Shown: positions 9,019 to 17,843 of the stretch, piece after piece
How positions within the stretch are numbered: the first letter of the stretch is position 1
How the letters are laid out: each line of letters opens with the position of its first letter
DNA from: Pelagicoccus sp.
GTDB taxonomy: Bacteria > Verrucomicrobiota > Verrucomicrobiia > Opitutales > Opitutaceae
NCBI GenBank assembly: GCA_028284635.1
Contig: JANQRJ010000102.1
Location: 1-64,000, forward strand
Direction: 5' to 3'
DNA: 64,000 nucleotides
The notes under the pieces: model-generated
What the model saw: only the letters and a program-made list of their open reading frames with translations
The model's database searches: none
Told to the model about the DNA's origin: nothing
Translations under genes and position numbers: made by a program

Positions 9019-9216
9019 ATGAAACGTATTGGAAAATTGGTGACAGTCGTGCTTTTGACTCTCCTTGCGGGGCAAACCGCTCAAGCTTGCTCGGTGTGTG
9101 TCGTGGGCAAGGAGGAGGCTCGTGTCGCTTACTATGCAACGACGGCTTTGATGAGTCTCCTGCCGCTTGGCATGATCGGCGGCGTAGTCTTCTACATAGC
9201 TAAGAAGAGCCGCTAG
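9019..9216 (+). CDS. Small exported membrane protein with CSVC motif
   Basis: A 65-residue protein with a clear signal-peptide-like N-terminus (KRIGKLVTVVLLTLLAG) is followed by ACSVC at residues 23-27. A second hydrophobic helix (43-61, MSLLPLGMIGGVVFYIA) and a basic tail follow. The Cys-X2-Cys just after the export signal could bind metal or be redox active in the periplasm, which would suit copper or heme assembly. That role is inference only. It starts 11 bp after the preceding oxidase gene and is probably the last gene of the operon. Confidence 0.75.
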   Translation: MKRIGKLVTVVLLTLLAGQTAQACSVCVVGKEEARVAYYATTALMSLLPLGMIGGVVFYIAKKSR

Positions 9217-9310
9217 GACCCCTCGTCATGGCGAATCTCTCTTGATTCGTCCTCGTCCCCAGCTTGCTGGTCGAGACGCCCCTTGGATGGTGTTGAACAA
9301 GTAGGCCAAG

Positions 9311-9550
9311 GTAGGGCCCGCACGCCGAGCGGGCTGCGGAGAATGGGTCCTGCAACACGGCTCCCGCGGTCGGTGCATAGGCGTCAACTTAAGCCTAAAA
9401 GCGGCGAGCTGGAGGGCAATGCTCCGTCATTGCCGTGGAGCCTACAGAGGGAATAACCGGCACGGCAACGACGGAGCGTTGCCCTCCTAAGGATGCTTCT
9501 TACGTTAAGTTGACGCCAATGCGCGGTCGTCGGGACGATCGGGCCCTACC
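9311..9550. repeat. Composite nested palindromic repeat
   Basis: Outer arms GGTAGGGCCCGCACGCCGAGC (left) and GACGATCGGGCCCTACC (right) enclose an inner palindrome at 9411-9492. That inner palindrome has arms GGAGGGCAATGCTCCGTC and GACGGAGCGTTGCCCTCC. The motif GGCGTCAACTTAAG also occurs inverted on both sides. The first 131 bases of the window are part of a second copy. Confidence 0.8.
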
Positions 9551-9608
9551 TCAAGCCGCATGTTGATTCAGGTTCAGATCGGGACCGACCCTCCCATATG
9601 GGACTTTC

Positions 9609-9763
9609 TAGAGTATTTTTCGTTTGTTCAGTCGCATTTTCAGAGGGTGGTGCGGTCCCGACCGAAGTCGGGAACGCATACGCGTGTACAGTGGGACGCA
9701 AATCGGTCGCCTTCGGAGAAGACGACCCACCTATAGGCGACTAGCCAAACGAAAAATGCTCTA
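9609..9763. mobile_element. MITE-like element, copy 1
   Basis: This 155-bp element has 18-bp terminal inverted repeats, TAGAGTATTTTTCGTTTG and CAAACGAAAAATGCTCTA, with one mismatch. A nearly identical copy at 25852-25999 shares the internal segments GTTCAGTCGCATTTTCAGAG, GTGGGACGCAAATCGGTCG and GCGACTAGCCAAACG. It has no coding capacity. Both copies begin and end in TA, as in elements mobilised by Tc1/mariner or IS630-type transposases, but no target duplication beyond TA is evident. Confidence 0.7.
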
Positions 9764-9826
9764 TGTGAAAAATACCCTAGTGTTGTGTCGCGCTACTCTT
9801 TGCGACATTGCATCCGTGACGCCATA

Positions 9827-12157
9827 CTAGTTCTCGTCGCTCTGGACTCCTCGTTTGCTGGCGAAGAGCCTGAGGGCGTCTCGGATGCCTTGATCCTTTA
9901 CGGGTTTGGGCAGGTAGTCGTTCATGCCAGCGGCGTGCATGGCGGGCGCGGCGTCGCTTTCCACGTTGGCGGTGAAGCCGATGATCCAGGGCTGGTGGAA
10001 TCCGTCTCCCTTTCCTCGGATGATGCGACAGGCCTCGAGTCCGTCCATGACGGGCATCTGGAAGTCCATGAAAATGATGTCGTAGCGGGTTTGGGCGGCT
10101 GCGGCCACGGCTTCGGCTCCGTCCTCGGCGATATCTACGGTGAAGCCTTCCCGTTTCATGATCAGTTTGAATACCTTCTGATTGAGCTTGTTGTCCTCGG
10201 CGAGCAGGATCTTGACACCGGAGAGGAGGGTGGCGACGGGTTTTTCGACCTTCTTCGCGGGCGCGGCGACTTTGGAGCTTTGACCGATGGCCTTCTGCGC
10301 GGCTTGGCGTAGATCGACGATGTGTAGTGGCGTGGGGACTACGGAATCGGAGAATTCCTTTTGCAGGTCCTCGTGCAGGTTAGGGTCGCTGAGAAAGGCG
10401 CGTCGCTTGCATTTGCAGCTTTCCACCGCTTTTCGGGCGGCTTCCAGAGCGTATTCGGTCTGGTGCGAACTGATGTGGAGAATGTGAAGATCGACCTCGG
10501 GCGCCTCTTCGTCGGAGCTTCCTCCCCAGATGGCAAGCGTGTCCGCGAGGTGGGCCTTGATCTGCTCGTCGGCGACATCGAGGCGGAAAGTGAAGGCCTT
10601 TTCTTCGCGGCAGGGGCTTGGATAGCTGATGAGCGTATCCGGATCCTCGCTGCGGATGGGGATCGTGAAGTGGAAGTTGGAGCCGACTCCGACCTTGCTT
10701 TCGATCTCTATCATACCGCCCATCGCCATAGCGAGTCGCTGGCTGATGGCGAGGCCGAGTCCAGTGCCGCCGAAGCGCCGGGTCATGGAGGAGTCTACCT
10801 GGGAAAAGGACTGGAAGAGTCGGTGGCGCCGGTCTTCGGGGATGCCTATGCCGGTGTCGTGGATTTCGATGGTCAGGTAGGAGGAGTTGCTTTCCTCGAC
10901 AGTGTCGACCTTTGCGTTGAGCCAGATGCGGCCTTCCTTGGTAAATTTGGCGGCATTGCTCAGGAGGTTGATTATGACTTGGCGCAATCGGGTGACATCG
11001 CCGCATATGATGGCGGGCAGCCTCGGATCGACAGTTATGGCGAAGTCGATATTGCCGCCTCTTCGAGGGGCGCAGACGATATCCATAGCATCCTCCAGGC
11101 AGCTGAGCAGATTGAATGGCTTTTCCTCGAGTTCGAGGTTTCCGCTTTCGATCTTCGAGTAGTCGAGGACGTCGTTGATGAGGGAGAGGAGAGTGTCGGA
11201 GCTGGAGCGGATGATCTTGATGTAGCTTTGCTGCTCGTCGTCGAGTTCCTTATCCATGAGCAGACTGGCCATGCCGACGATGGCATTCATGGGCGTGCGC
11301 AGCTCGTGACTCATGGTAGAGAGGAAGTCGGACTTGGCCTTGGAAGCGGCTTGGGCCCGCTTCATCGCTCCGCGCAGCTCTGCGGTGCGCGAGGCGACTT
11401 TGCTTTCGAGATCCCGATTGTTGTCGTGGATAGCTCGGTCGCGCTGCTCTACGCTCTCCATCATGAAGTTGAAGCTGTCGACGAGGGAACCGACCTCGTC
11501 GTCGTAGCGTTTTTCGGCTCTGCTGGCATAGTCGCCGTCCTGCGATACCGTGCGAGCCAGATTCTCGAGCTCTAGAAGCGGGCGTGTAATGAATTTTTGG
11601 GTACGACTGGCGATGAAAGCGGCGAGTAGGGTGCCTGCGGCGAGCAGAAGGATGGCTGCGATAAGGCTGTCCTGCAGGTCGCGCCGCAGGGAACGGGTGT
11701 CGGCTTCGAGCAGGATCGTGCCGATGAGTTCGCCTTCGATGCGGATCTGCAGGGCGTACGATATGGTTGCGGCGGTGATGCGTTCGCCTTGGAAGTCGGG
11801 GAGGGCGGGGACGGGTTGCGACTTGTTACGGAGGTACCTGGCGAACAGCTCGCCTTGGGCGTTGTAGAGGACGGCTTTTCTGATGTCGCTTTGCCGTTCA
11901 AGGCTTTCGAGGTATTCGGCTGCGGTGTAGGGATCGTTGAAGCTGAGGGCGGCTTCCGCGTTGCTGGCCACGATGTTTGCGATGGAGGCGAGGCTCTCCG
12001 TCTTTTGCGTCCTGGTGGCGGCACGCTCGCGGTAGACGGTGGTGACGGTGAATAGAGCGAGCGTCACGAAGCTGGAGGTGATCGTGGCAAGGAGTATCTT
12101 GCGGGAGATACTGAGCGACATGAACGCCGCGCCGATCTTCTTGAAGGTCTTTCCCAT
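9827..12157 (-). CDS. Hybrid sensor histidine kinase with YfiN-like periplasmic sensor
   Basis: The 776-residue kinase has TM1 at about 21-43, a periplasmic domain at 44-163, TM2 at 165-185, HAMP at 186-240, a short coiled coil, HisKA with phospho-acceptor H284 (SHELRTPMN) and HATPase (DTGIGIP, GGTGLGLAI). A linker leads to a receiver domain with phospho-acceptor D698 (FMDFQMPVMDG). The periplasmic segment (SNAEAALSFNDPYTAAEYL, GELFARY) resembles the CHASE8-type sensor of YfiN/TpbB. Its ATG is 1 bp after the stop of the YfiR-like gene, so the pair is coupled. No separate output regulator lies nearby. Inference: the YfiR-like protein controls this kinase as YfiR controls YfiN. Confidence 0.93.
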   Translation of the reverse strand: MGKTFKKIGAAFMSLSISRKILLATITSSFVTLALFTVTTVYRERAATRTQKTESLASIANIVASNAEAALSFNDPYTAAEYLESLERQSDIRKAVLYNAQGELFARYLRNKSQPVPALPDFQGERITAATISYALQIRIEGELIGTILLEADTRSLRRDLQDSLIAAILLLAAGTLLAAFIASRTQKFITRPLLELENLARTVSQDGDYASRAEKRYDDEVGSLVDSFNFMMESVEQRDRAIHDNNRDLESKVASRTAELRGAMKRAQAASKAKSDFLSTMSHELRTPMNAIVGMASLLMDKELDDEQQSYIKIIRSSSDTLLSLINDVLDYSKIESGNLELEEKPFNLLSCLEDAMDIVCAPRRGGNIDFAITVDPRLPAIICGDVTRLRQVIINLLSNAAKFTKEGRIWLNAKVDTVEESNSSYLTIEIHDTGIGIPEDRRHRLFQSFSQVDSSMTRRFGGTGLGLAISQRLAMAMGGMIEIESKVGVGSNFHFTIPIRSEDPDTLISYPSPCREEKAFTFRLDVADEQIKAHLADTLAIWGGSSDEEAPEVDLHILHISSHQTEYALEAARKAVESCKCKRRAFLSDPNLHEDLQKEFSDSVVPTPLHIVDLRQAAQKAIGQSSKVAAPAKKVEKPVATLLSGVKILLAEDNKLNQKVFKLIMKREGFTVDIAEDGAEAVAAAAQTRYDIIFMDFQMPVMDGLEACRIIRGKGDGFHQPWIIGFTANVESDAAPAMHAAGMNDYLPKPVKDQGIRDALRLFASKRGVQSDEN

Positions 12158-12158
12158 G

Positions 12159-12692
12159 CTATCTCACCGCGAGTTGGACTAGCTTCGAGCTAAGGCTTAA
12201 TTGGTAGTTCTCTGCTTCGTCTAGATTGAGGGCGAAGCGAAGCCGGTTTCGTTGGATGCTGAACTGGATGAGTCCACCCGCTTCGAGAAACTGGTCCTCC
12301 TCCCCGACAGTGAGAACGGAGTTGGCGCGGGCGTCCTCGAAGATCGTCTGCCAGTTGCTTTTGTATCCCAAGCCGACGTAAAGGACCTCGATGCCTTCGG
12401 TTGAGTCGGTCTCGCTTATCTCGATGATTCTGAATTCCCGGCCTTTGGCTTTCTTGGCTGCTGCGACTACCTGGAGCTGTTGATACAGGCGCTTGGAGCC
12501 AATGACCGCTATAGTGACAGGCTCTTCGATGGGCCTTTCCCAGCGTATGAAGTCCACGAAACTGACGAGGTAGTTGGCTCGCAGCGCGTCGTCCTGCAGC
12601 GTCTGGCTATAGACATGGCCTGGCGGAACGATGCAAAGCGCGAGCAGAGCGATGATTGTCGCTTGGCGGAGGGACTGGAGTAGGTCTTTTAT
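12159..12692 (-). CDS. YfiR-like (DUF4154) periplasmic protein, non-standard start
   Basis: A YfiR-family periplasmic regulator lies between the TonB-receptor genes and the kinase. The first in-frame conventional start (GTG 12557) would remove the export signal and the ANYLVSFVDFIRWERP motif of the family. Reading upstream in the same frame gives a proper signal peptide (LRQATIIALLALCIVPP...YSQ). No ATG, GTG or TTG precedes that peptide in frame. The nearest possibility is ATA at 12692-12690, 8 nt after GGAGG (12705-12701). An ATG at 12700 is in another frame and hits TAA after three codons. One extra A in the A5 run (12692-12696) would restore ATG-GAA-AAA in frame. The product is 177 residues from ATA. 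Confidence 0.82.
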   Translation of the reverse strand: MKDLLQSLRQATIIALLALCIVPPGHVYSQTLQDDALRANYLVSFVDFIRWERPIEEPVTIAVIGSKRLYQQLQVVAAAKKAKGREFRIIEISETDSTEGIEVLYVGLGYKSNWQTIFEDARANSVLTVGEEDQFLEAGGLIQFSIQRNRLRFALNLDEAENYQLSLSSKLVQLAVR

Positions 12693-12708
12693 TTTTCCAT
12701 CCTCCAGT

Positions 12709-14793
12709 CTAGAAATCGTAGCGAAGCTCGATGGAAGCTTCGCGGCGTTGTTGGGTTGTGTAGCCGACGCTGTCCTTCAAAAGACCTTCGTCGGTAAGTG
12801 GGTCTAGGAGATTTCTTCCAAGCAGGGAGAGACGCAGGTGTTCGTTAGGCTGCCAGCTGAGGCGCATGTCGGCTTGGAAGATTGACGGCTGGCTTCCGGT
12901 CAGATTCGAGAAGCTGGCGCTGTAGCGGACGCCCAGGTCGGCTCGCCATTTTTGGGAGAGTTCGTACTGCAGCCAGGCGTTTGCCAGATGCTCGGGTGTG
13001 GGGTTGTTGAGGGTGCTGATGCCGACGGCCAGGGCGGGCATGGTGGCAGGGGAGAATGACGTGGAGATGGCTTCGAAGCGATTTCGGACGCGGGCGTAGC
13101 CGAGCGTGGCGCTGAGCTTTTGGGTGAATTCGTGGGAGATGCTGCATTCGAGACCCTCGGACGATCCTTCGGCTCCGTTGTCGATGATGATATTAAAGAG
13201 AAGGTAGGGCGTGGGAACGTCGAGCACGGGCACGCGAGTGTCGTCTAGGCCGACGATCATGTTGCCGTATTCGAAACGAAAGACGTTGATAGAGAGGCTG
13301 CTTGTATCGGAAAACTGGTGACGGTATCCGATTTCGAATGCGTCGAGGTCTTCGTTTTCTATCTCGACTGCCGCTTCGTTGGTGATGAACTGCTGGGCTA
13401 CGGTGAAATTTCCGAAGGGAGTGGGGATCTCGATCGGCTCGATGGGCGCGGCGCCGCGGACGACTCTTTCGGAGCCGCTGATGCCTGGCGGGACGTTTCT
13501 AGTAGAGCGGGAGTAGGAGGCCCAGATGCGGCTGTTCTCGGCCGGTCGGTACATGATGCGAGCGGAGGGAAGCGGCTCGATATTGTCTGAGTAGGTATCG
13601 TAGGAGCCGCTGAGTCCGATGGAGAGTTCGAGCTCGTCAGGGCGAAGGGAAAAGCTGTATTCGCTGCCGGCGTGGGCGGTGATATTGTAGTCCCTGGCGC
13701 TGCGACGAAAGGTGGTGAAGGGGTTTTCGTCGTCGTCCGGGTCGTCGTAGGTGACGCCGCCGGTGAAGATGAAGCGATGGCGTCGGCCGACTGCGAGGCG
13801 ACCTCTGGCTTCGGCTCCGGCTACGCCGAGGTCGAAGTTGGCGTAGGGGGCGCGGATCTCGCTGGCGCCGACCCAAGCGCGGAGAATCACTCCGTTGTCG
13901 GCGTCGATCTGGCGGTTCCATTTGACTTGGGAATTGAAGCCGCGATGGCGTTCTTCGCTGTCGAATTGGGCGATTGCTCCCGTAGAGAAGTCTGGAGCGT
14001 CTCGGGATGAACCGACCACGGAGCTATAGAGCTCTCCGGAAACGCTTACCAGATCGGAAGTGGAAGGGCGATTGTCGTACTGGAAACCGACGCGGTAGGT
14101 GTCCCAGTCGTCTTGGAATCGTTGGGAGAAGCTTGCTTGGCGATTCGCGGCTTTGGCGGACACGCGCATGGCCGAGTTGGCATCGAGAGTCCAGCCAATG
14201 CGGGCGGCTACGGATTTCTCTTCGCTGCCGACCTGGGCGCGGAGCAGACTTCCTTCGGTCTCGAAGGCGGACTTGAGGATGACGTTTACGCGACCGTTTC
14301 CGGAATTGGGCCCCCAGAGTCCCCCACCAGGGCCATAGACGACTTCGACGGCTGCGACGTCGTCGAGGAAGAGATCGTGTTGGCTGCCGTAGAGCCCGGC
14401 GTAGAGATTGCCGTAGAGGCTTTGGTCGTCGACGCTGAATATGGAGCGGCCGAGAAAACGGGAGTTGAGCCCTCGGATGCCCATGCCCCACGTTCCGTTG
14501 GTGGAACGCATCATATGCATGCCTGGAGCGTAGCGCAGCATCTCGGGTATGGAGTCAGCGGGGAGGTTTTCGATAGCGTCTCGGCCAAGGACGAACGCTC
14601 CTGCCGGAGTGTCGAAAAGCCTTTGCTTCTTTTTGCCGGATTGGACGATAGGGATATCGGCCAACTCTTCGAGGGAAAGATCGATGAGCTGGCTATTTTC
14701 GGGCATGGAGAAAGCAAGGGTCGAGACGCAACCCAGGAAAAGCCGCGCGAGGGGCTTTCCGTGGATGATCGTCCTGGCCTTTTGCTTGCTCAT
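12709..14793 (-). CDS. TonB-dependent outer-membrane receptor (paralogue 1)
   Basis: This 694-residue receptor starts at ATG 14793. The frame is open further upstream, but that part has no signal peptide and overlaps the neighbour. After an N-terminal export signal comes a short SLEELADIPIV segment also present in the next receptor. The plug domain follows (LFDTPAGAFVLGRDAI, EMLRYAPGMHM, GIRGLNSRFLGRS, VYGPGGGLWG), and then a 22-strand-type barrel ending in the aromatic terminus RYDF. It is closely similar to the neighbouring receptor throughout, so the two arose by tandem duplication. No substrate can be assigned. It sits 17 bp downstream of its paralogue and is followed immediately by the yfiR-like gene. 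Confidence 0.92.
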   Translation of the reverse strand: MSKQKARTIIHGKPLARLFLGCVSTLAFSMPENSQLIDLSLEELADIPIVQSGKKKQRLFDTPAGAFVLGRDAIENLPADSIPEMLRYAPGMHMMRSTNGTWGMGIRGLNSRFLGRSIFSVDDQSLYGNLYAGLYGSQHDLFLDDVAAVEVVYGPGGGLWGPNSGNGRVNVILKSAFETEGSLLRAQVGSEEKSVAARIGWTLDANSAMRVSAKAANRQASFSQRFQDDWDTYRVGFQYDNRPSTSDLVSVSGELYSSVVGSSRDAPDFSTGAIAQFDSEERHRGFNSQVKWNRQIDADNGVILRAWVGASEIRAPYANFDLGVAGAEARGRLAVGRRHRFIFTGGVTYDDPDDDENPFTTFRRSARDYNITAHAGSEYSFSLRPDELELSIGLSGSYDTYSDNIEPLPSARIMYRPAENSRIWASYSRSTRNVPPGISGSERVVRGAAPIEPIEIPTPFGNFTVAQQFITNEAAVEIENEDLDAFEIGYRHQFSDTSSLSINVFRFEYGNMIVGLDDTRVPVLDVPTPYLLFNIIIDNGAEGSSEGLECSISHEFTQKLSATLGYARVRNRFEAISTSFSPATMPALAVGISTLNNPTPEHLANAWLQYELSQKWRADLGVRYSASFSNLTGSQPSIFQADMRLSWQPNEHLRLSLLGRNLLDPLTDEGLLKDSVGYTTQQRREASIELRYDF

Positions 14794-14810
14794 GAGTAGG
14801 GGCGTCGATG

Positions 14811-16904
14811 CTAGAACTGGTGGCGAAGCTCGATCGAGGCTTCGCGGCGCTGCTGGGAAGTGTAGTCGAAGTTGTCGCGCAGCAGACCTTCGTCGGTGAG
14901 CGAATCGAAGAGATTGCGTCCGAGCAGGGACAGGTGGAGGTTTTCGTTGGGCCTCCAGGTCAACCGCAGATCGCCTTGAAAGATGCTGGGCTGCGCTCCG
15001 ATTGTATTGACGAAGCCCTCTGTGTAGCGCAGGCCGAGGTCGGCCCGCCATTGCTCGGAGAAGGTGAATCCGAACCAGGCGCTGGCCATGTTTTCCGGCC
15101 CGTGGTTTCCGAGGGATATCAGCGAGCCTTCGAGGATGGTGATGGTCCCGGTCGGGATGGCAGCAGGCTCCACGATGGCGGTGAATTCGTCTTCGACGTA
15201 GGCGTAGCTCAGGGAGGCCTCGAACCAGCTGGCGAACTCGTGGCTGAAATTGATTTCGAAACCTTCGGAGTGGCCGTCGGCGACGTTGGTCGCGACCGCG
15301 TTGATCCAGAAGTAGGGCTCTACGGAGGCGGTTAGCACGGGCAGGAAGAAGTCGGCGAGGCCTCCGATCAGGTTGCTGTACTCGTTGTGGTAGGCGTTGA
15401 TGGTGAGGACGCTGCCTTCCGAGAATTGCTGGCGATAGCCAATTTCGAAGCTGTTGAGCTCCTCGCGCTCGATGTTCTCATCGGCCTCGTTGGTGATGAA
15501 CTGGTTGGAGACCGGGATGGTTCCGAAGGGGGTGGGTATACCGATGGGATCGCTGCGCACGGCCCCGAATACGAATCTCTCGAAGCTGTTGATGCCGGAG
15601 AATACGGTCCTCAACGAGCGGGAGTAGGAGGCCCAGAACCGAGTGTCTCTCGAGAGGCTGTAGAGAATGCGAGCGGAGGGGAGCGGCTCGATATCGTCGG
15701 AGCTGCTTTCGTGATAGCCGGTCAGGCCGAGGGTGATTTCGAGAACGTCTGGATGGAGCTGGTAGCTGTATTCTCCACCTAGATGGGCGGTGAAGTCGTT
15801 GCGCTCGTAGTCGGATCTGAAGACGATGAACTCGGTGTCGGTGGTGTCCTTGTCGTCGATGGTGGCTCCGACGGTCATATTGAAGCGGTGGCGGTCGCCG
15901 TAGGTCCGGCGGGCGCGGGTTTCGAATCCGAGTACGGCGAAATCGTATTGGGTGGAGGGGGAGCGCAGTTCGGCGTAGCTAGTCCAGCCGCGAGCGGTAA
16001 AGCCGTTTTGCGAGTCGATCTGATGGATCCATTTCGCCTGGGATTCGAAACCGCGATTGGTTTCCTCGCCTTCGACTTTGCCCACGACGCCGGTGTCGAA
16101 GTCAAGCGAGTCGCGAGCGGATCCTAGAGAGGAGTCGAAAACTCTGGCGGAGACGCTGAGCAGGTCGGCGCTACTCGGCCGGTGATCGAAGCGCATGCCG
16201 AGCTGCAGGGTTTCCCAGTCGTCGCTAAATTGTTCGGAAAAGCTTGGCTCCCGATTGGAGGCCTTGACGGAGAATCGGATGGCGGAGTCCGCATCGATGG
16301 ACCAGCCGGAGCGGGCGGCGAGCATGGCCTCCTCGGTGCCGACATGGGCCCGCAGCAGGTTGCCTTCGGTCTCGAAGGCGGATTTGAGCACCACGTTGAT
16401 ACGGCCGTTGCTGGAGTTGTGCCCCCATACGTCCCCTCCAGGTCCGTATACGATTTCGAGGGACTCGATGTCGTCGAGGAAGAGGTCTTGCTGGACGCCG
16501 AGCAGTCCCGCGTAGAGTCCGCCGTAGAGGCTCTGGTCGTCGACAGAGAAGAGTGATCTGCCGAGAAAACGGGACTTGAATCCGCGTATGCCCATCCCCC
16601 AACTGCCGTTCGTGGTCCGCATCATGTGCACGCCGGGGGCGTAGCGCAACAGCTCGGGCAGCGAGCTGGCGGGCAGGCGAGAGATGGCTTCGGCATCGAA
16701 GACGATGGCTCCCGCGGCAGTGTCGAAGAGACGCTGCTTCTTCTTGGCTGACTCGACGATCGGTACCTCGGCCAATTCCTCGAGCGACAGTCCGGTTAAT
16801 TCGTCCTGTGCCTCGCCAGGTATGGCAAGGCACAGCGAGACGACGCTGCAGGGGATGGAAAGCCACAGCCTTCTCCCGGCGGAATCGAGTCTTAATCTGA
16901 GCAT
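14811..16904 (-). CDS. TonB-dependent outer-membrane receptor (paralogue 2)
   Basis: This 697-residue receptor is first in the four-gene minus-strand operon. A signal peptide (about 1-33, LWLSIPCSVVSLCLAIPGEAQ) precedes GLSLEELAEVPIVESAKKKQ. The plug follows with LRYAPGVHMMRTTNGSWGMG, FLGRSLFSVDDQSLYGG and VYGPGGDVWGHNSSNGR, then the barrel and a C-terminal phenylalanine (LRHQF). It shares long conserved blocks with the downstream receptor. Differences concentrate in the extracellular-loop-like regions, which may indicate different ligands or specificities. No classic N-terminal signalling (STN) domain is seen. Confidence 0.92.
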   Translation of the reverse strand: MLRLRLDSAGRRLWLSIPCSVVSLCLAIPGEAQDELTGLSLEELAEVPIVESAKKKQRLFDTAAGAIVFDAEAISRLPASSLPELLRYAPGVHMMRTTNGSWGMGIRGFKSRFLGRSLFSVDDQSLYGGLYAGLLGVQQDLFLDDIESLEIVYGPGGDVWGHNSSNGRINVVLKSAFETEGNLLRAHVGTEEAMLAARSGWSIDADSAIRFSVKASNREPSFSEQFSDDWETLQLGMRFDHRPSSADLLSVSARVFDSSLGSARDSLDFDTGVVGKVEGEETNRGFESQAKWIHQIDSQNGFTARGWTSYAELRSPSTQYDFAVLGFETRARRTYGDRHRFNMTVGATIDDKDTTDTEFIVFRSDYERNDFTAHLGGEYSYQLHPDVLEITLGLTGYHESSSDDIEPLPSARILYSLSRDTRFWASYSRSLRTVFSGINSFERFVFGAVRSDPIGIPTPFGTIPVSNQFITNEADENIEREELNSFEIGYRQQFSEGSVLTINAYHNEYSNLIGGLADFFLPVLTASVEPYFWINAVATNVADGHSEGFEINFSHEFASWFEASLSYAYVEDEFTAIVEPAAIPTGTITILEGSLISLGNHGPENMASAWFGFTFSEQWRADLGLRYTEGFVNTIGAQPSIFQGDLRLTWRPNENLHLSLLGRNLFDSLTDEGLLRDNFDYTSQQRREASIELRHQF

Positions 16905-17369
16905 GGGCGGTGAGTGGTGAGTTCGGTCCGCTAAATCATCGTCTGCTATCGAGAAGGCCTTTAGAGGAATACCTTCTTTTAGCGCCTCGTTTTCGGCCTA
17001 AGGGGGGAGAGGCTGCTACCAAGTGGGCGCTGGTGCGTTGCCAGCGAAGTTCGCTGCACTATTAGTTAGTCAATGCGTCCGGTCAAAGGGGAGCGCGCCC
17101 TTCTTATAAGCGTGTAGACTTTAACAGCCAGTCCCGTATGAGCCCAGCGGGCAGCGGAGCGAATCGGGATCTCTCCCAAATCCTTCTGGTTGAGTCGCTT
17201 GGGGTGAAACGCATGCTTCGCCGAGGTTTTGGCCTACGGGCAGCCCAAGGCTGCTTGCGAGACGCCCATCGATAGACACTTCTCGAGGCGAAACACTTTC
17301 CATCGCTCCTCGACCGCTGCCGACTGATAACATTTGCCTTGCTCGTAGGGAGGCGAATGATGGCGGCCG
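16905..17369. other. Divergent gap with degenerate repeat
   Basis: This 465-bp gap lies between the divergently transcribed receptor operon and the YqeY-like gene, so promoters for both should lie here, although none is convincing. From about 17021 it carries a degenerate copy of the element at 25998-26197. Shared strings are GCGAAGTT.GCT.CACTATTAGTT, GGTCAAAGGGGAGC and GGTTGAGTCGCTTG. A small GAAGG...CCTTC hairpin is at about 16951-16973. Confidence 0.5.
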
Positions 17370-17807
17370 ATGAAAGAAAAGCTCAAGCAACTCCATCAGA
17401 AGGCGCGTCTGGCGCGTAACTCCCATGCCGTAGAGGCCTACGGAGCGGCATTGGCCGCTATCCAGGAGGGTGAGGTTCGAGCGAACGAGGATTTCGAAGA
17501 AGCGAAGATGATTGCGGTGGTGGAGAAGGAGGCGGGCAAGTTCGAAGAGTCGGCGGATGCTTTCGCCAAGGCGGGTCGAGAGGAGAAGGCTGCCGAGTTG
17601 CGCAGTTGCGCGAGCCTGCTCAGGGCTTTGCTGCCGAAGAAGCTGGAGCCCGATGCCTATCCTAAACTCGTGGCGGACGCTATCGCCGCGACAGGGGCGA
17701 CGTCGATGCGGGACATGGGACCGGTGATGGCCAAGCTCAAGGCGGAGCAGGGAGCCGCTCTGGATATGAAACTGGCTTCGGCCGAGGTGAAGAAGACGCT
17801 TGGCTGA
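17370..17807 (+). CDS. GatB/YqeY-like domain protein
   Basis: This 145-residue soluble protein matches the YqeY family, which is related to the tRNA-binding tail domain of GatB. Features include the N-terminal helical LARNSHAVEAYGAALAAIQ segment and the EEAKMIAVVEKEAGKFEESADAFAKAGR core. ELRSCASLLRALLPKKL and the hallmark GATSMRDMGPVMAKLKAE follow. The cellular role of free YqeY proteins is not settled; association with tRNA or amidotransferase function is assumed from the domain. It is monocistronic and convergent with the phosphatase gene, with a hairpin between them. Confidence 0.85.
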   Translation: MKEKLKQLHQKARLARNSHAVEAYGAALAAIQEGEVRANEDFEEAKMIAVVEKEAGKFEESADAFAKAGREEKAAELRSCASLLRALLPKKLEPDAYPKLVADAIAATGATSMRDMGPVMAKLKAEQGAALDMKLASAEVKKTLG

Positions 17808-17843
17808 TCGCGAGGCGGGCCCGCGTCCGCTATTCTCTCATCA

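Larger units (their letters stand above)
9217..9826. other. Repeat-filled gap after the oxidase operon
   Basis: This 610-bp gap lies between the oxidase operon and the convergent histidine kinase gene. It contains a composite palindromic repeat (9311-9550) and a MITE-like element (9609-9763). I see no gene and no clear T-run terminator. Confidence 0.7.

Noticed and set aside
10361..11575. 404-codon plus-strand frame opposite the hybrid kinase
   Set aside because: Shadow frame; the minus strand carries continuous kinase motifs across the same interval.
14793..15051. 86-codon upstream extension of the first TonB receptor
   Set aside because: Arg/Pro-rich, no signal peptide, overlaps the coding end of the preceding receptor; ATG 14793 fits the export signal.
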